Source: Sphingomonas sp. Leaf407 (GTDB lineage: Bacteria; Pseudomonadota; Alphaproteobacteria; Sphingomonadales; Sphingomonadaceae). From it: DNA of 64,000 bases. The stretch's first letter is position 1. Every line of letters begins with the position of its first letter. The stretch lies in NCBI RefSeq assembly GCF_001425385.1, contig NZ_LMQO01000001.1, positions 62,001-126,000 on the forward strand, given 5' to 3'. The notes beneath the pieces were generated by a model. It worked only from the letters and a program-made list of their open reading frames with translations, was not told the origin of the DNA and made no database searches. Below are positions 1 to 9,247 of this stretch, piece after piece. Position numbers and translations under genes: made by a program.

Positions 1-197
1 CACGAACGGAACAGCGCGTCGGCGCTGGAGCGATGATCGCGGGCGCGTTCGATTCGCGCCCGGCAGCGGCCGATCTCCTGTTCCAGCGCCCTGATGCGCG
101 CGGTCAGTTCGTCGATCGACAGCGGGTCGAGATCCTCGCGCACCAGCATCGCCAACGTATTGGCACGATCATGGTTAAGAAAATCGTCGGGTTCCAT
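1..197 (-). CDS. DUF1192-like small protein, partial (runs off the left edge)
   Basis: The reverse strand from an ATG at 197 reads 65 codons without a stop and leaves the window. The protein is short and acidic, with the pattern DPLSIDELTARIRALEQEI followed by a basic stretch ending in SSADALFR. That charged helix with a conserved Ala-Asp-Ala-Phe-like tail is what I recognise from the DUF1192 family of alphaproteobacteria, which has no known function. It is divergent from the quinone oxidoreductase at 263, an arrangement I recall from other sphingomonads. The 3' end is missing only because of the window edge. Confidence 0.7.
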   Translation of the reverse strand, partial: MEPDDFLNHDRANTLAMLVREDLDPLSIDELTARIRALEQEIGRCRARIERARDHRSSADALFRS

Positions 198-209
198 TGC
201 AATGCAACG

Positions 210-238
210 TTGACCCTGTCTTGCGGGATGTCAATAAC
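210..238 (+). promoter_or_regulatory. possible promoter for the quinone oxidoreductase
   Basis: A TTGACC hexamer at 210-215 is followed about 17 bases later by an AT-rich CAATAAC stretch (232-238). It lies 25-50 bases before the start at 263. The -35 is good and the -10 is weak, so this is tentative. Confidence 0.3.
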
Positions 239-262
239 GCGAGGCCATAAGGGGGCGGCGTC

Positions 263-1270
263 ATGAACGTACCAGCGACGATGCGTGCGATCGATCCGGC
301 GGAAGCCGGCGGGCCGGAGGTGCTGACGCTGGTCGACCGGCCGGTGCCGGTGCCACGGGCGGGCGAGGTGCTGATCCGCGTCGCCGCCGCCGGGGTCAAC
401 CGCCCGGACGTGTTGCAGCGCACCGGCGGCTATCCGCCCCCGCCCGGCGCGCCGTCGATTCCGGGACTCGAGGTCGCGGGGCATGTCGCCGCGCTCGGTG
501 ACGGGGTGGCGCGCGAACTGCTCGGCCAGCCGGTCTGCGCGCTGCTCGCCGGCGGTGGCTATGCCGACTATGTCGCGGTGCCCGCCGGGCAATGCCTGCC
601 GGTGCCCGACGGGCTGTCGCTGGTCGAGGCGGCGGCGCTGCCCGAAACGCTCTTCACCGTCTGGACCAACCTGTTCGATCGCGGCTTCGCGGCCGAAGGC
701 GATACGGTGCTGGTCCATGGCGGCACCAGCGGCATCGGCACGATGGCGATCCTGCTCGGCAAGGTCTTCGGCCTCACCGTCATCGTCACGGTCGGATCAG
801 ATGCGAAGGCAACGGCCGCGCTCGACCTGGGGGCCGCCCATGCGATCAACTATCGCACCGAGGATTTCGTCGAGCGGGTGGGGCAGATCACCGACGGCAG
901 GGGTGTCGCGGTGGTGCTCGACATGGTCGGCGGCGATTATGTGCCGCGCAACCTGAAATGCCTGGGCGAGGACGGCCGCCACGTCTCGATCGCGGTGCAG
1001 GGCGGGGCGGTCGCCACGATCCCGCTGTGGGATGTCATGCGCCGCCGCCTGACGCTGACCGGCTCGACGCTGCGCGGACGCGACGCGGCGTTCAAGGAAA
1101 TGGTCGCCGACGAACTGTCGCGCTCGGTCTGGCCGCACATCGCCGGCGGACGGCTGCGCCCGGTGATCGACCGCACCTTCCCGATCGCACAGGCCGCCGA
1201 CGCGCATCGCCGGATGGAAGCGGGCGATCATGTCGGCAAGATCGTGCTGGTGGTGGGCGACGCCGACTGA
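263..1270 (+). CDS. NAD(P)H-quinone oxidoreductase, PIG3/zinc-independent MDR family
   Basis: This 335-residue protein is a medium-chain dehydrogenase/reductase without structural zinc cysteines. It would reduce quinones with NADPH in the cytoplasm. The N-terminal GroES-like part carries GVNRPDVLQRTGGYPPPPG, typical of the PIG3 (TP53I3-like) quinone oxidoreductases. The nucleotide-binding motif HGGTSGIGTMA is near residues 150-160, and the C-terminus has the common HRRMEAGDHVGKIVL ending. The ATG at 263 gives the expected length. It is transcribed alone, divergent from the DUF1192-like gene. Family assignment is firm; the physiological substrate is not known from sequence. Confidence 0.92.
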   Translation: MNVPATMRAIDPAEAGGPEVLTLVDRPVPVPRAGEVLIRVAAAGVNRPDVLQRTGGYPPPPGAPSIPGLEVAGHVAALGDGVARELLGQPVCALLAGGGYADYVAVPAGQCLPVPDGLSLVEAAALPETLFTVWTNLFDRGFAAEGDTVLVHGGTSGIGTMAILLGKVFGLTVIVTVGSDAKATAALDLGAAHAINYRTEDFVERVGQITDGRGVAVVLDMVGGDYVPRNLKCLGEDGRHVSIAVQGGAVATIPLWDVMRRRLTLTGSTLRGRDAAFKEMVADELSRSVWPHIAGGRLRPVIDRTFPIAQAADAHRRMEAGDHVGKIVLVVGDAD

Positions 1271-1382
1271 CCGTCAGGCCCCCCGCGCGGCACGGCGCTT
1301 GCCCTTTCGTATCCTTGCCACTAAGTCCGTACCCAGTGTGGCCGCCCGGATTGGGCGGCCCTTTCTATTTCGGAGACCCGTC

Positions 1383-2057
1383 GTGGCCCAGCCGCTGATG
1401 CCGCATGCGACCGCTTCCTGGCTCGTCGACAATACCGCGCTGTCCTTTCCGCAGATCGCTGACTTCTGCGGCCTACACGTCCTCGAGGTTCAGGCGATCG
1501 CCGACGATACCGCCGCGACCAAGCTGACCGGGCGCGATCCGGTCCGCGCGCACGAACTGACGATGGACGAGATCGAGAAGGGACAGAAGAACCCCGACTA
1601 TCGCCTTGTCATGATGAAGGGCCCCGATCAGGTCCGCCGCACCAAGGGCCCGCGCTACACGCCGGTCAGCAAGCGGCAGGACAAGCCCGATGGCATCGCA
1701 TGGATCATCCGCAACCACCCGGAGATCACCGACGGCGCGATCGGCAAGCTGATCGGCACCACCCGCACCACCATCGCCGCGCTGCGTGATCGCACCCACT
1801 GGAACATCGCCAACATCACGCCGAAGGACCCGGTGACGCTCGGCCTGTGTTCGCAGCGCGAACTCGACGCGCTGGTCGGCAAGGCGGCGAAGGCCGCCGG
1901 CATCGAAGCCCCGACCGACACCCGGCTGGAGGGCGACCGCGAGGCGCTGATCGAACAGCTCCGCAACGAACGGACGCAAGCGGCCCGCGATGCCGAACTG
2001 GCCGCCAGCGGCGAACAGCCGACGATCGGCGGCTTCATCGATCCGTTCAAGCGCTGA
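1383..2057 (+). CDS. trcR: DUF1013 protein, TrcR-type cell-cycle regulator
   Basis: This is a 224-residue protein of the alphaproteobacterial DUF1013 family, annotated elsewhere as TrcR, a DNA-binding cell-cycle regulator. Visible features are the start AQPLMPHATASWLVDNTALSF, a helix-turn-helix-like segment NHPEITDGAIGKLIGTTRTTI, and the family-typical HWNIANITPKDPVTLGLCSQ. The C-terminal third is charged and likely helical. I chose the GTG at 1383 because it gives the MAQPLMP start seen in the family and has GGAG about eight bases upstream. An in-frame ATG at 1398 is an alternative. The reading frame is also open upstream to 1230, but that part overlaps the previous gene. Confidence 0.85.
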   Translation: MAQPLMPHATASWLVDNTALSFPQIADFCGLHVLEVQAIADDTAATKLTGRDPVRAHELTMDEIEKGQKNPDYRLVMMKGPDQVRRTKGPRYTPVSKRQDKPDGIAWIIRNHPEITDGAIGKLIGTTRTTIAALRDRTHWNIANITPKDPVTLGLCSQRELDALVGKAAKAAGIEAPTDTRLEGDREALIEQLRNERTQAARDAELAASGEQPTIGGFIDPFKR

Positions 2058-2102
2058 TCCGGGGCCGATCGGGGCTTCCTGCACCGACGAACCACTCCCC
2101 GT

Positions 2103-2211
2103 CGTCACCCCGGACTTGTTCCGGGGTCCACGGTGCGGCGATCGGTGCGGCGCAAGGCACCAGCGGCAACGCTTGCGGCGTGGTGAACCTCGGAACATGT
2201 CCGGGGTGACG
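2103..2211. repeat. palindromic intergenic repeat, family A
   Basis: An outer arm CGTCACCCCGGACTTGTTCC at the left is answered by GGAACATGTCCGGGGTGACG at the right. Two more copies lie at 49795-49903 and 57914-58022. It would fold into a long imperfect hairpin. It occupies most of the 297-base gap between the DUF1013 gene and the efflux operon. Confidence 0.8.
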
Positions 2212-2354
2212 GTCGGGAAGGGAATACCGACCGGGCTTTGCTTTCAGAACGGACCCCGACGGCTCGGTTGCCCCACGGCAACCGGGCCGTTCGCGTTTCC
2301 GCCGATCGTGCTTGAACCGGACACGATGTCCGCTTATGTTGCGCCGCATCATCG

Positions 2355-3539
2355 ATGACGGCCGCGCCGGCCGTCACGCCCGGACCGCCGCCCATGACCG
2401 ATCAGATCGCCGACCCCATCGTTCCCGACGACGCACCATCGCCGTCGAAGCGGCCGAGTGGCCGGGCGAAGGTCATCCTGATCGTCCTGCTGCTCGCCGC
2501 GATCGTCGGCGGAGTCGCGTGGTTCCTGAACTACCAGAACGTCGGCCGCTTCATGGAAAGCACCGACGACGCCCGGATCGAGGCGGACATGGTCACGGTG
2601 TCGCCGCGCGTCTCGGGCTATGTCGCGCAGGTGCTGGTGCGCGAGAATCAGGACGTCGCCGCCGGCCAGCCGCTGGTCCGCATCGACCGCCGCACGATCG
2701 ATGCGCAGGCGGCGCAGGCCGACGCGCAGATCGCCGTCGCCACCGCGCAGGCCGATGCCGCCCGCGCGCAACTGAACGAACAATCCGCCGCGATCGCGCA
2801 GGCGCAGGCGCAACTCGCCTCCGCGCGCGCCAAGGCGATGCACGACGCCGCCGAGGTCGCCCGCTACCGCCCGCTCGCCGAAAGCGGGGCGGAGACGCGC
2901 CAGCAACTCGCCACGCTCGAACTCGCCGCGCGCCAGTCCGCCGATCAGGTCCGCGCGCAGGCGGCGGCACTGGTCATCCAGCAACGCCGCGTCGCCTCGG
3001 TCCGTAGCCAGATCGCGCAAGGGCAGGCGCAGCAGCAGGCCGCCCGCGCCCAGCGCACCGCCGCCTCGGTCGACGAGGATGCGACCTTGCTCACCGCCGC
3101 CGTCGCCGGTCGGATCGGCGACCGCACCGTGACCCCCGGCCAGTACGCGCAGGCCGGCAGCCGCCTCATGTCGATCGTGCCGCTCAACGCGCTCTACGTC
3201 ACCGCCAATTTCAAGGAAACGCAGCTCGCCCTGATGCGCCCGGGCCAGCCGGTGCGGATCGAGGTCGATGCGCTCGACGGCGTCGAACTGCGCGGCCGGA
3301 TCGAAAGCCTGTCGCCGGGCACCGGTGCGCAATTCTCGATCCTGCCGCCGCAGAACGCGACCGGCAACTTCACCAAGATCACCCAGCGCGTGCCCGTCCG
3401 CGTCGCGATTCAGGCGACACCGGCCGCGCGCCGCCTGCTCGTGCCCGGCCTGTCGGTGACGGTCACGGTCGACACCCGCTCGGCCAAGGGCGACCTCGAG
3501 CGGATTCGCGAACAGCAATCGGCGGCGGTGGCCAAGTAA
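2355..3539 (+). CDS. emrA: HlyD/EmrA-family periplasmic adaptor of a multidrug efflux pump
   Basis: A membrane-fusion protein linking the inner-membrane EmrB-like transporter at 3541 to the outer-membrane channel at 5106. A short cytoplasmic head is followed by one membrane helix (residues about 38-57, VILIVLLLAAIVGGVAWFL). Next come the biotin/lipoyl-like segment ending VSPRVSGYVAQVLVRENQDV, a long Ala/Gln-rich coiled coil (about 115-240) and the beta-barrel segment with NALYVTANFKETQL. The length of 394 residues suits the family. The start is uncertain: ATG 2355 and ATG 2394 both lack a clear ribosome-binding site. The stop is one base before the next ATG, so the three genes form an operon. 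Confidence 0.92.
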   Translation: MTAAPAVTPGPPPMTDQIADPIVPDDAPSPSKRPSGRAKVILIVLLLAAIVGGVAWFLNYQNVGRFMESTDDARIEADMVTVSPRVSGYVAQVLVRENQDVAAGQPLVRIDRRTIDAQAAQADAQIAVATAQADAARAQLNEQSAAIAQAQAQLASARAKAMHDAAEVARYRPLAESGAETRQQLATLELAARQSADQVRAQAAALVIQQRRVASVRSQIAQGQAQQQAARAQRTAASVDEDATLLTAAVAGRIGDRTVTPGQYAQAGSRLMSIVPLNALYVTANFKETQLALMRPGQPVRIEVDALDGVELRGRIESLSPGTGAQFSILPPQNATGNFTKITQRVPVRVAIQATPAARRLLVPGLSVTVTVDTRSAKGDLERIREQQSAAVAK

Positions 3540-3540
3540 C

Positions 3541-5106
3541 ATGGCCGTCGCCGCCCCGGCCATGACCGCCGCCGCCGATCCGCCGCAGCGCGCCGACCTT
3601 TCGGCATGGCTGGCGGTAGCGGCGGGGACCTTGGGCGCGTTCATGGCGACGCTCGACATCTCGATCGTCAATTCGGCCTTGCCGACGATCCAGGGCGAGA
3701 TCGGCGCGAGCGGCACCGAGGGGACATGGATCGCCACCGCCTATCTGGTCGCGGAGATCGTCGCGATCCCGATGGCGGGCTGGTTGCAGCGTGTCTTGGG
3801 CCTGCGCACCTTCCTGTTGATGGCCGCCGGGCTGTTCACCGCCTTTTCGGTCGTCTGCGGCGTCGCCACCACGCTGGTGGTGATGATCCTCGGCCGGGTG
3901 GGGCAGGGGTTTTTCGGCGGGGTGATGATCCCGACCGCGCAGACGGTGATCGCCCAGCGCCTGCCGCCTGCGCAGCAGCCGGTCGGCGTCGCCGCCTTCG
4001 GCGTGACCGCGATCATGGGGCCGGTGCTGGGGCCGCTGATCGGCGGCGGGCTGACCGAGAATATCAGTTGGCACTATGCCTTTTTCCTCAACCTGCCGGT
4101 CTGTGCGATCCTCGCCGTGCTGCTGCTGGTCGGGCTGCGCCACGAACCCGCCAAATGGCATCTGCTGCGCGAGGCCGACTGGCGCGGCATCATCGGCCTG
4201 ACGCTGGGGCTGGGCGGCCTCACCGTGTTTCTCGAGGACGGGCAGCGCGAACAATGGTTCGATTCGTCGCTGATCCGCTGGATGGCGCTCATCACCGTCA
4301 CCGGCATCGGCTTCCTGTTCTGGGGACAGACAGCGGCCAGGCGGCCGATCATCAAGCTCAAACTGCTGCTCGACCGCCAGTTCGGATCGGTCGCGATCAT
4401 GGGGCTGGTCCTGGGTGTCGTCCTCTACGGCACCAGCTACGTCATTCCGCAGTTCCTCGCGACGCTGGCCGGCTACAACGCGCTGCAATCGGGCAAGGTC
4501 GTGCTGCTGTCGGGCATCCCCAGCCTGTTGCTGATGATGCTCGTGCCGGTGCTGCTAAAGCGGATCGACATCCGCATCGCGGTCGGCGGCGGCCTCGCGA
4601 TTATGGCCGGCGCGGCGCTGCTCGACGCGAACCTGACCGCCGCGTCGACCGGCAGCGCGTTCACCGTGTCACAGTTGCTGCGCGGTGTCGGGCAGATCCT
4701 CGCCATGCTGTTCCTCAGCCAGGCCGTCATCCGTTCGGTCCCCGCCGCCGATGCCGGCGATGCGTCGGGCCTGTTCGGCGCGGCGCGCAATCTGGGCGGC
4801 AGCCTTGCGCTCGCCGGCATCTCGATCCTCCAGGAACAGCGCGTCTGGCTCCATTCGCGCCGGCTGGAAGAATCTCTCAGTGCCAACAGCCTGCGCGTAC
4901 AGGACTATCTGACCACCCTCGGCCAAAGCGTCGGCAGTCCGCAAGCGGGGCTGCGCCTGCTCGGCCAGCAGATTCAGGGCGAGGCGCTGACCATGGCCTA
5001 TAACGATATTTTCTGGGTGATGGGGATGGTGACGCTGGCCGCGCTGCCGCTGATCCTGTTCCTCCGCCCGTTACCCCAGGGCGCCCCGGCGGCGAGTGTG
5101 CATTGA
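3541..5106 (+). CDS. emrB: EmrB/QacA-type MFS drug:proton antiporter (DHA2, 14 TMS)
   Basis: This 521-residue inner-membrane transporter is the pump of the tripartite system. The DHA2 signature LDISIVNSALPTIQGEIGAS is in helix 1, with GTWIATAYLVAEIVAIPMAGW and a motif-A-like GRVGQGFFGG downstream. The antiporter motif C segment GVTAIMGPVLGPLIGGGL is in helix 5. About fourteen hydrophobic helices are present. It starts one base after the adaptor stop and ends in a TGATG overlap with the outer-membrane factor gene. Substrates are likely hydrophobic drugs or toxic organics, but sequence does not say which. Confidence 0.94.
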   Translation: MAVAAPAMTAAADPPQRADLSAWLAVAAGTLGAFMATLDISIVNSALPTIQGEIGASGTEGTWIATAYLVAEIVAIPMAGWLQRVLGLRTFLLMAAGLFTAFSVVCGVATTLVVMILGRVGQGFFGGVMIPTAQTVIAQRLPPAQQPVGVAAFGVTAIMGPVLGPLIGGGLTENISWHYAFFLNLPVCAILAVLLLVGLRHEPAKWHLLREADWRGIIGLTLGLGGLTVFLEDGQREQWFDSSLIRWMALITVTGIGFLFWGQTAARRPIIKLKLLLDRQFGSVAIMGLVLGVVLYGTSYVIPQFLATLAGYNALQSGKVVLLSGIPSLLLMMLVPVLLKRIDIRIAVGGGLAIMAGAALLDANLTAASTGSAFTVSQLLRGVGQILAMLFLSQAVIRSVPAADAGDASGLFGAARNLGGSLALAGISILQEQRVWLHSRRLEESLSANSLRVQDYLTTLGQSVGSPQAGLRLLGQQIQGEALTMAYNDIFWVMGMVTLAALPLILFLRPLPQGAPAASVH

Positions 5107-6530
5107 TGCGTCGTTCCCTCCTCCTCGTCACCGCCGGCCTGCTCGCGGGCTGCACCGTCGGCCCATCCTACGAAGGACCGCCCGCGACCGCCGGCGATGC
5201 GGTGACGCGCGGCAGCTTCGTCCGCGCCACCGATCCGGCGTTCACGCCCGCCCCCGGCCTCGCCCGCTGGTGGGAGTCTTTAAGCGACCCGCTGCTCACC
5301 CGCCTGATCGACGAAGCGCTCGCCGACAGCCCGACCGTGGCGCAGGCCAGCGCTCGCATCCGCGAGGCCGAGGCGCAGCTTCGCCAGCAACGCACCGCCA
5401 ACCTGCCGGCGCTCAGCGCCAACGCCACCGCGATCGGCGCGCGCCTGCCCGGCATCGATCTGGGGCAGGGGCAGGGGGCATCCTCCAGCGAATCGCTCCA
5501 GTTCTACAACGCCGGCCTCAACGCCTCATGGGAGGCCGACCTGTTCGGCGGCGGCCGGCGGGGCATCGAACAGGTCCGCGCGACCGTAGGCGCACGCACC
5601 GCCGACCTCGCCGACGCACAGGTCTCGCTCTCGGCACAGGTCGCGCAGGCCTATGTCAGCCTGCGTGACCTACAGGCCCGCATCACGCTCAACGACGCCG
5701 CGGCCCAGGCGCAGCGCCAGCAACTGGCGCTGCTGCGCCAGCGCTTCGAGCGCGGCACCGCCTCGCGGCTCGACCTCGAACGCGCGCAGGGCCAGTTGGA
5801 GAACACGACCGCGCAGACGATCCCGCTCGCCGCGCAGCGCGACGAGCAACTGGGACTCCTCGCGATCCTGACCGGGCGGACACCGGGTGCGCTCGACGCC
5901 GTGCTCGCCGCCCCCGCGCCGGTGCCGCTCCCCCCGGCGCAGGTGCCGATCGGCAACCCCGCCACGCTGATCGCGCAGCGCCCCGACGTGCGCGCCGCCG
6001 AACGCCAGCTTGCCGCCGGCACCGCCGCGATCGGCGTGAACAAGGCGAAGGAACTGCCCGGCATCCGCTTCATGGGGCTGCTGGGCTTGGGCGGCACCTC
6101 GGTCGGCGACGTGTTCGATCTCGGGAATCTGGCGGCACTCGCCGCGCCGTCGCTCAACTGGTCGTTCCTCGATTTCGGCCGCGCCCGCGCCGCCACCGCC
6201 GCGTCGGAGGCGCAGCGCGACGGCGCCGAAGCCGCCTATCGCCAGACCGTCCTCGAAGCGTTGCAGGAATCCGAAACCGCGCTGTCGCGCTTCGGCAACG
6301 CCCGCGCCCAGCTCGGCCGGCTGACACAGGCGGAGGCCACCGCCACCCGCGCCGCGACGCTCAACCGCCAGCGGGTAGCGGCCGGCACCGCGACGCTGAT
6401 CGACCAGCTCGACCTCGAACGCCAGCGCCTCTCCGCGCAAATCGCCGTATCGCAGGCCCGCGCCGCGCTGACCGGCAGCTACATCGCGGTGAACAAGGCG
6501 CTGGGATTGGGGTGGCGCGAGGGCGAGTGA
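5106..6530 (+). CDS. NodT/TolC-family outer-membrane efflux lipoprotein
   Basis: This 474-residue protein completes the efflux pump as the outer-membrane channel. The first sixteen residues, MRRSLLLVTAGLLAGC, are a lipoprotein signal with the acylated Cys16, followed by the family phrase TVGPSYEGPP. Two internal repeats follow, each with a long helical pair; the first contains the expected WWESLSDPLLTRLIDEAL and the second ends with NRQRVAAGTATLIDQLDLERQRL. The ATG at 5106 overlaps the emrB stop (TGATG). A TTG at 5103 is also in frame but adds only one residue. It is the last gene of the operon. Confidence 0.93.
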   Translation: MRRSLLLVTAGLLAGCTVGPSYEGPPATAGDAVTRGSFVRATDPAFTPAPGLARWWESLSDPLLTRLIDEALADSPTVAQASARIREAEAQLRQQRTANLPALSANATAIGARLPGIDLGQGQGASSSESLQFYNAGLNASWEADLFGGGRRGIEQVRATVGARTADLADAQVSLSAQVAQAYVSLRDLQARITLNDAAAQAQRQQLALLRQRFERGTASRLDLERAQGQLENTTAQTIPLAAQRDEQLGLLAILTGRTPGALDAVLAAPAPVPLPPAQVPIGNPATLIAQRPDVRAAERQLAAGTAAIGVNKAKELPGIRFMGLLGLGGTSVGDVFDLGNLAALAAPSLNWSFLDFGRARAATAASEAQRDGAEAAYRQTVLEALQESETALSRFGNARAQLGRLTQAEATATRAATLNRQRVAAGTATLIDQLDLERQRLSAQIAVSQARAALTGSYIAVNKALGLGWREGE

Positions 6531-6624
6531 GGGGGCGTCCGGCCGGCCGTAACGCCGCGACGATGCCCGCCAGGTGATGGAGGTCGGGGACCGCCGGTAC
6601 GGGCGGGCAGCGGGATGCCGGACG

Positions 6625-7512
6625 TCATATATTCTGCGCCAGCAGATCGATGAAGCGCCGGACTTTCGGGGCAAGGTGGCGACGACTGGGATAGATCGCG
6701 CTGATCGGCACCGGGGGTGCGGCATAGTCCGATAATAATGCGATCAGCCGGCCATCGGCCAGATCGCGATCGACGACGTAACTGGGCAGGAACGCCAGCC
6801 CCGCCCCCGCGACGGCCGCGTCGCGCAACGCCTCGCCGCTGTCGAGCGAAAGCCGGGATCGCGGCCTTACTGCCACGGTCCTGCCCTCGATCGCGAAACG
6901 CCAGGCCCGCTTCCTGCCGGCGCTCACATAGTTCAGGCAATGGTGGCCCATCAGATCGTCGGGATGCCGTAGTGCCGGATTGGCCGACAGATAGGCCGGG
7001 CTCGCGACGACCAGGTCATGCTGATGGGTCAGGGTTCTGGCGATGAGGCTGGTATTTTCGCGGGTTTCGCCGATGCGGATGGCAAGATCGATACCGTCCT
7101 CGATGATGTCGCTGACCCGGTCCGTAAAGCTCACGTCCGCCTTGAGCCTCGGCCACGACGCAAGAAAGTCGTTGAGCAGCGGCAGGACCATGAGTCGACC
7201 GAACGTCATCGGCGCGGTCATCCGAAACAGACCCTGGGGCTGCCCGCCGCCATCCGACATCGATGATTCCGCTTCGTCGAGATCGGCGAGGATTTGCGTG
7301 CAGCGATCGAGGAAGACGCGGCCGTCGTCGGTCAGCCCGAGGCTGCGCGTCGTACGGTGGAACAGCCGGACGCCCAGCCGATCCTCCAGCCGCGCCACGC
7401 TCTTGGCGATGCCGGACCGCGTCATCGATCGCGCGCGTGCGGCCCCTACGAAGCTGCCCGCTTCGGCCGCCGCCACAAAGGCGACGATGTCGTTGATATT
7501 CCCCGGTGCCAT
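6625..7512 (-). CDS. LysR-family transcriptional regulator
   Basis: This 295-residue protein has the LysR plan. The winged helix-turn-helix is at residues 5-65 (FVAAAEAGSFVGAARARSMT, then SVARLEDRLGVRLFHRTTRS). A substrate-binding domain follows, containing DGIDLAIRIGE and LAFLPSYVV. It most resembles the CrgA/AaeR subgroup that often controls a divergent gene. Here the divergent gene is the esterase at 7610, and the 97-base gap holds a good LysR-type inverted repeat (7555-7573). Activation or repression of the esterase, with autoregulation, is the natural inference. The inducer cannot be read from sequence. Confidence 0.93.
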   Translation of the reverse strand: MAPGNINDIVAFVAAAEAGSFVGAARARSMTRSGIAKSVARLEDRLGVRLFHRTTRSLGLTDDGRVFLDRCTQILADLDEAESSMSDGGGQPQGLFRMTAPMTFGRLMVLPLLNDFLASWPRLKADVSFTDRVSDIIEDGIDLAIRIGETRENTSLIARTLTHQHDLVVASPAYLSANPALRHPDDLMGHHCLNYVSAGRKRAWRFAIEGRTVAVRPRSRLSLDSGEALRDAAVAGAGLAFLPSYVVDRDLADGRLIALLSDYAAPPVPISAIYPSRRHLAPKVRRFIDLLAQNI

Positions 7513-7554
7513 GAGACGCTCCCGTTCCTCCGCAGTGTCGACGCCCGCTCGCCA

Positions 7555-7573
7555 ATCAATCGCCTATATTGAT
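7555..7573. promoter_or_regulatory. LysR-type operator between the regulator and the esterase
   Basis: ATCAAT and ATTGAT arms are separated by seven bases, a perfect 6-base inverted repeat of the AT-rich LysR kind. It sits 42 bases before the LysR ATG and 36 bases before the esterase ATG, where it could control both. Confidence 0.55.
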
Positions 7574-7609
7574 GATCTGAACAGATTAACGGCATCAGGA
7601 TCAACTACC

Positions 7610-8545
7610 ATGGCTTTCAACGACACCGTGACGCACCGCCTCAACCAATGGGCCGAAAGCCTGCAGGACCTCGGCCCCGTCATCCTCGGCGAGAATACCG
7701 CTGTGACGATCGATGAAATCCGCGAATCCTACGTCCGCAAGATGGCCGAGCATCCGACATCCGCCGACGTGCGCATCGAACAGGTCAACATGGGCGGCGT
7801 CCCCGCGACGCTTGTCACGCCCAAGGATGTTCAGGGCGACCGCGTGCTCTTCTACATCCACGGCGGCGCGTACATCGTCGGCGGGCCGGGTGGCTATCAC
7901 GGGCTGGCGGCTGCCTTCGCAACGGCGATGAAGGCGCGCGTCTACCTGCCGGATTACCGACTGGCGCCGGAACACGCATTTCCCGTTCCGATCGAGGATA
8001 CGTTCGCGGCCTATCGTTGGCTGATCGACCAGGGACAGAATCCCGAATCGGTAACGTTCGCGGGCGATTCGGCGGGCGGGGCGATGGTGGTTTCGGTCAT
8101 GGTCATGGCGCGCAACGCCGGCGTACCGCTCCCGGCGGGCGGGGCGGCGCTCTCGCCCTGGGCGAACCTTGAACACACCGGCGCGTCGATGTTCAATCGC
8201 GAGGGACTGGACCGGCTGAACACCAAGGCCGGCCTTGACCTGATGGCCCGGACCTTCCTGGGCGACGCGCTGCCGAACAGCCCGGAGGCATCGCCGGTCT
8301 TCGCCGATGTCCGTGGCCTGCCACCCATCATCGTACAGATCGGCGAAAGCGAACTGATGCTGAGCGACGCCATCCGCCTCGCGGCGCATCTGGGCGAGAA
8401 CCGCGTCCGCGTCTCGCTGGAAATATGGCCGGGCATGTTCCACGTCTGGCACATGTTCCATGCCGAACTGACCGAAGGGCAGGCGGCAATCGCAAACGCG
8501 GCGGCGTTTCTCGATCAAGCCATCACCACGGCGCTGGCGAAGTAG
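7610..8545 (+). CDS. alpha/beta hydrolase, HSL-type (family IV) esterase
   Basis: A 311-residue cytoplasmic carboxylesterase. The oxyanion-hole motif HGGAYIVGG is near residue 84. The nucleophile elbow GDSAGG is near 152-157. The acid lies in the segment around IGESELMLSDA, and the catalytic His is in GMFHVWHMF near 277. This is the order of hormone-sensitive-lipase-like esterases acting on short acyl esters. The ATG at 7610 gives the usual N-terminal cap; the frame is open far upstream, but that stretch lies across the LysR gene. Expression is probably controlled by the divergent LysR protein. Confidence 0.92.
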   Translation: MAFNDTVTHRLNQWAESLQDLGPVILGENTAVTIDEIRESYVRKMAEHPTSADVRIEQVNMGGVPATLVTPKDVQGDRVLFYIHGGAYIVGGPGGYHGLAAAFATAMKARVYLPDYRLAPEHAFPVPIEDTFAAYRWLIDQGQNPESVTFAGDSAGGAMVVSVMVMARNAGVPLPAGGAALSPWANLEHTGASMFNREGLDRLNTKAGLDLMARTFLGDALPNSPEASPVFADVRGLPPIIVQIGESELMLSDAIRLAAHLGENRVRVSLEIWPGMFHVWHMFHAELTEGQAAIANAAAFLDQAITTALAK

Positions 8546-8653
8546 GCAGCGAGACGCGCCGCGCATGGGTCATGCGTGGCGCGTTTCCCGTCTGCTATCG
8601 GTTGATGCGAACGCCGTTCCCAATTCGGCGCCGCGCATAATGCGAAACGGCGA

Positions 8654-9247
8654 TCACCGGCCAGGCCGCGGCCGCATCCCCCCCAGCAGCAGCCGCGCCG
8701 CCGCGCCGATCGTCTCAGCGACCTCCTCTGGCGTGAAGAACGACCGCAGCAACCCGCCGACCATCCTGAGCGCCAGCACCACGTCGCGCGGGGTCACGCC
8801 CTCCGCCACTTCGCCGCGCCCTTGCGCCGCCGCCAGCACCGGCCCCAGTACCGCCTCCATTCGGTCGCCCAGCGCCAGGAACGCTGCGCGGTTCTCGCCA
8901 TCGGCCAGCAGTTCGGCCGAAATCCGCCCGAACAGCGTCAGCGTGGGCGTGCCTTCGCACAGAATCCGCTCGAACGTCGCGTCGAATGGCACCGCCGGAT
9001 CGATCGCCGCCGCCATCCGGTCGACCTCGCGCGAGAAGATGGCGAGCGCCAGCGCCTCGCGATCCTTGAAGTTGCGGTACAGCGTGCCGCGCCCCACCCC
9101 GGCGCGCGCCGCCACCGCCTCGAACGGCACGCGATAGCCGTCCTCGCGGAAACACACCGCCGCCGCCTCGATCAACGCCTCGCGCCGCATCGCCGCGTCG
9201 CTGCGCAGGGGGCGTGCCGCCGGATCATTCGTTTCGTTCGTCACCAT
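8654..9247 (-). CDS. TetR/AcrR-family transcriptional regulator
   Basis: A 197-residue TetR-type repressor. The helix-turn-helix lies at about residues 22-65: ALIEAAAVCFREDGYRVPFE, then AARAGVGRGTLYRNFKDRE. The C-terminal ligand domain is a helical stretch like that of the SbtR-type C-terminal family. It stands alone, transcribed leftward, with about 100 bases between its stop and the esterase stop. The efflux operon at 2.4-6.5 kb is the nearest classic TetR target, but nothing in the sequence proves a link. I saw no convincing operator in the upstream gap. Confidence 0.9.
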   Translation of the reverse strand: MVTNETNDPAARPLRSDAAMRREALIEAAAVCFREDGYRVPFEAVAARAGVGRGTLYRNFKDREALALAIFSREVDRMAAAIDPAVPFDATFERILCEGTPTLTLFGRISAELLADGENRAAFLALGDRMEAVLGPVLAAAQGRGEVAEGVTPRDVVLALRMVGGLLRSFFTPEEVAETIGAAARLLLGGMRPRPGR

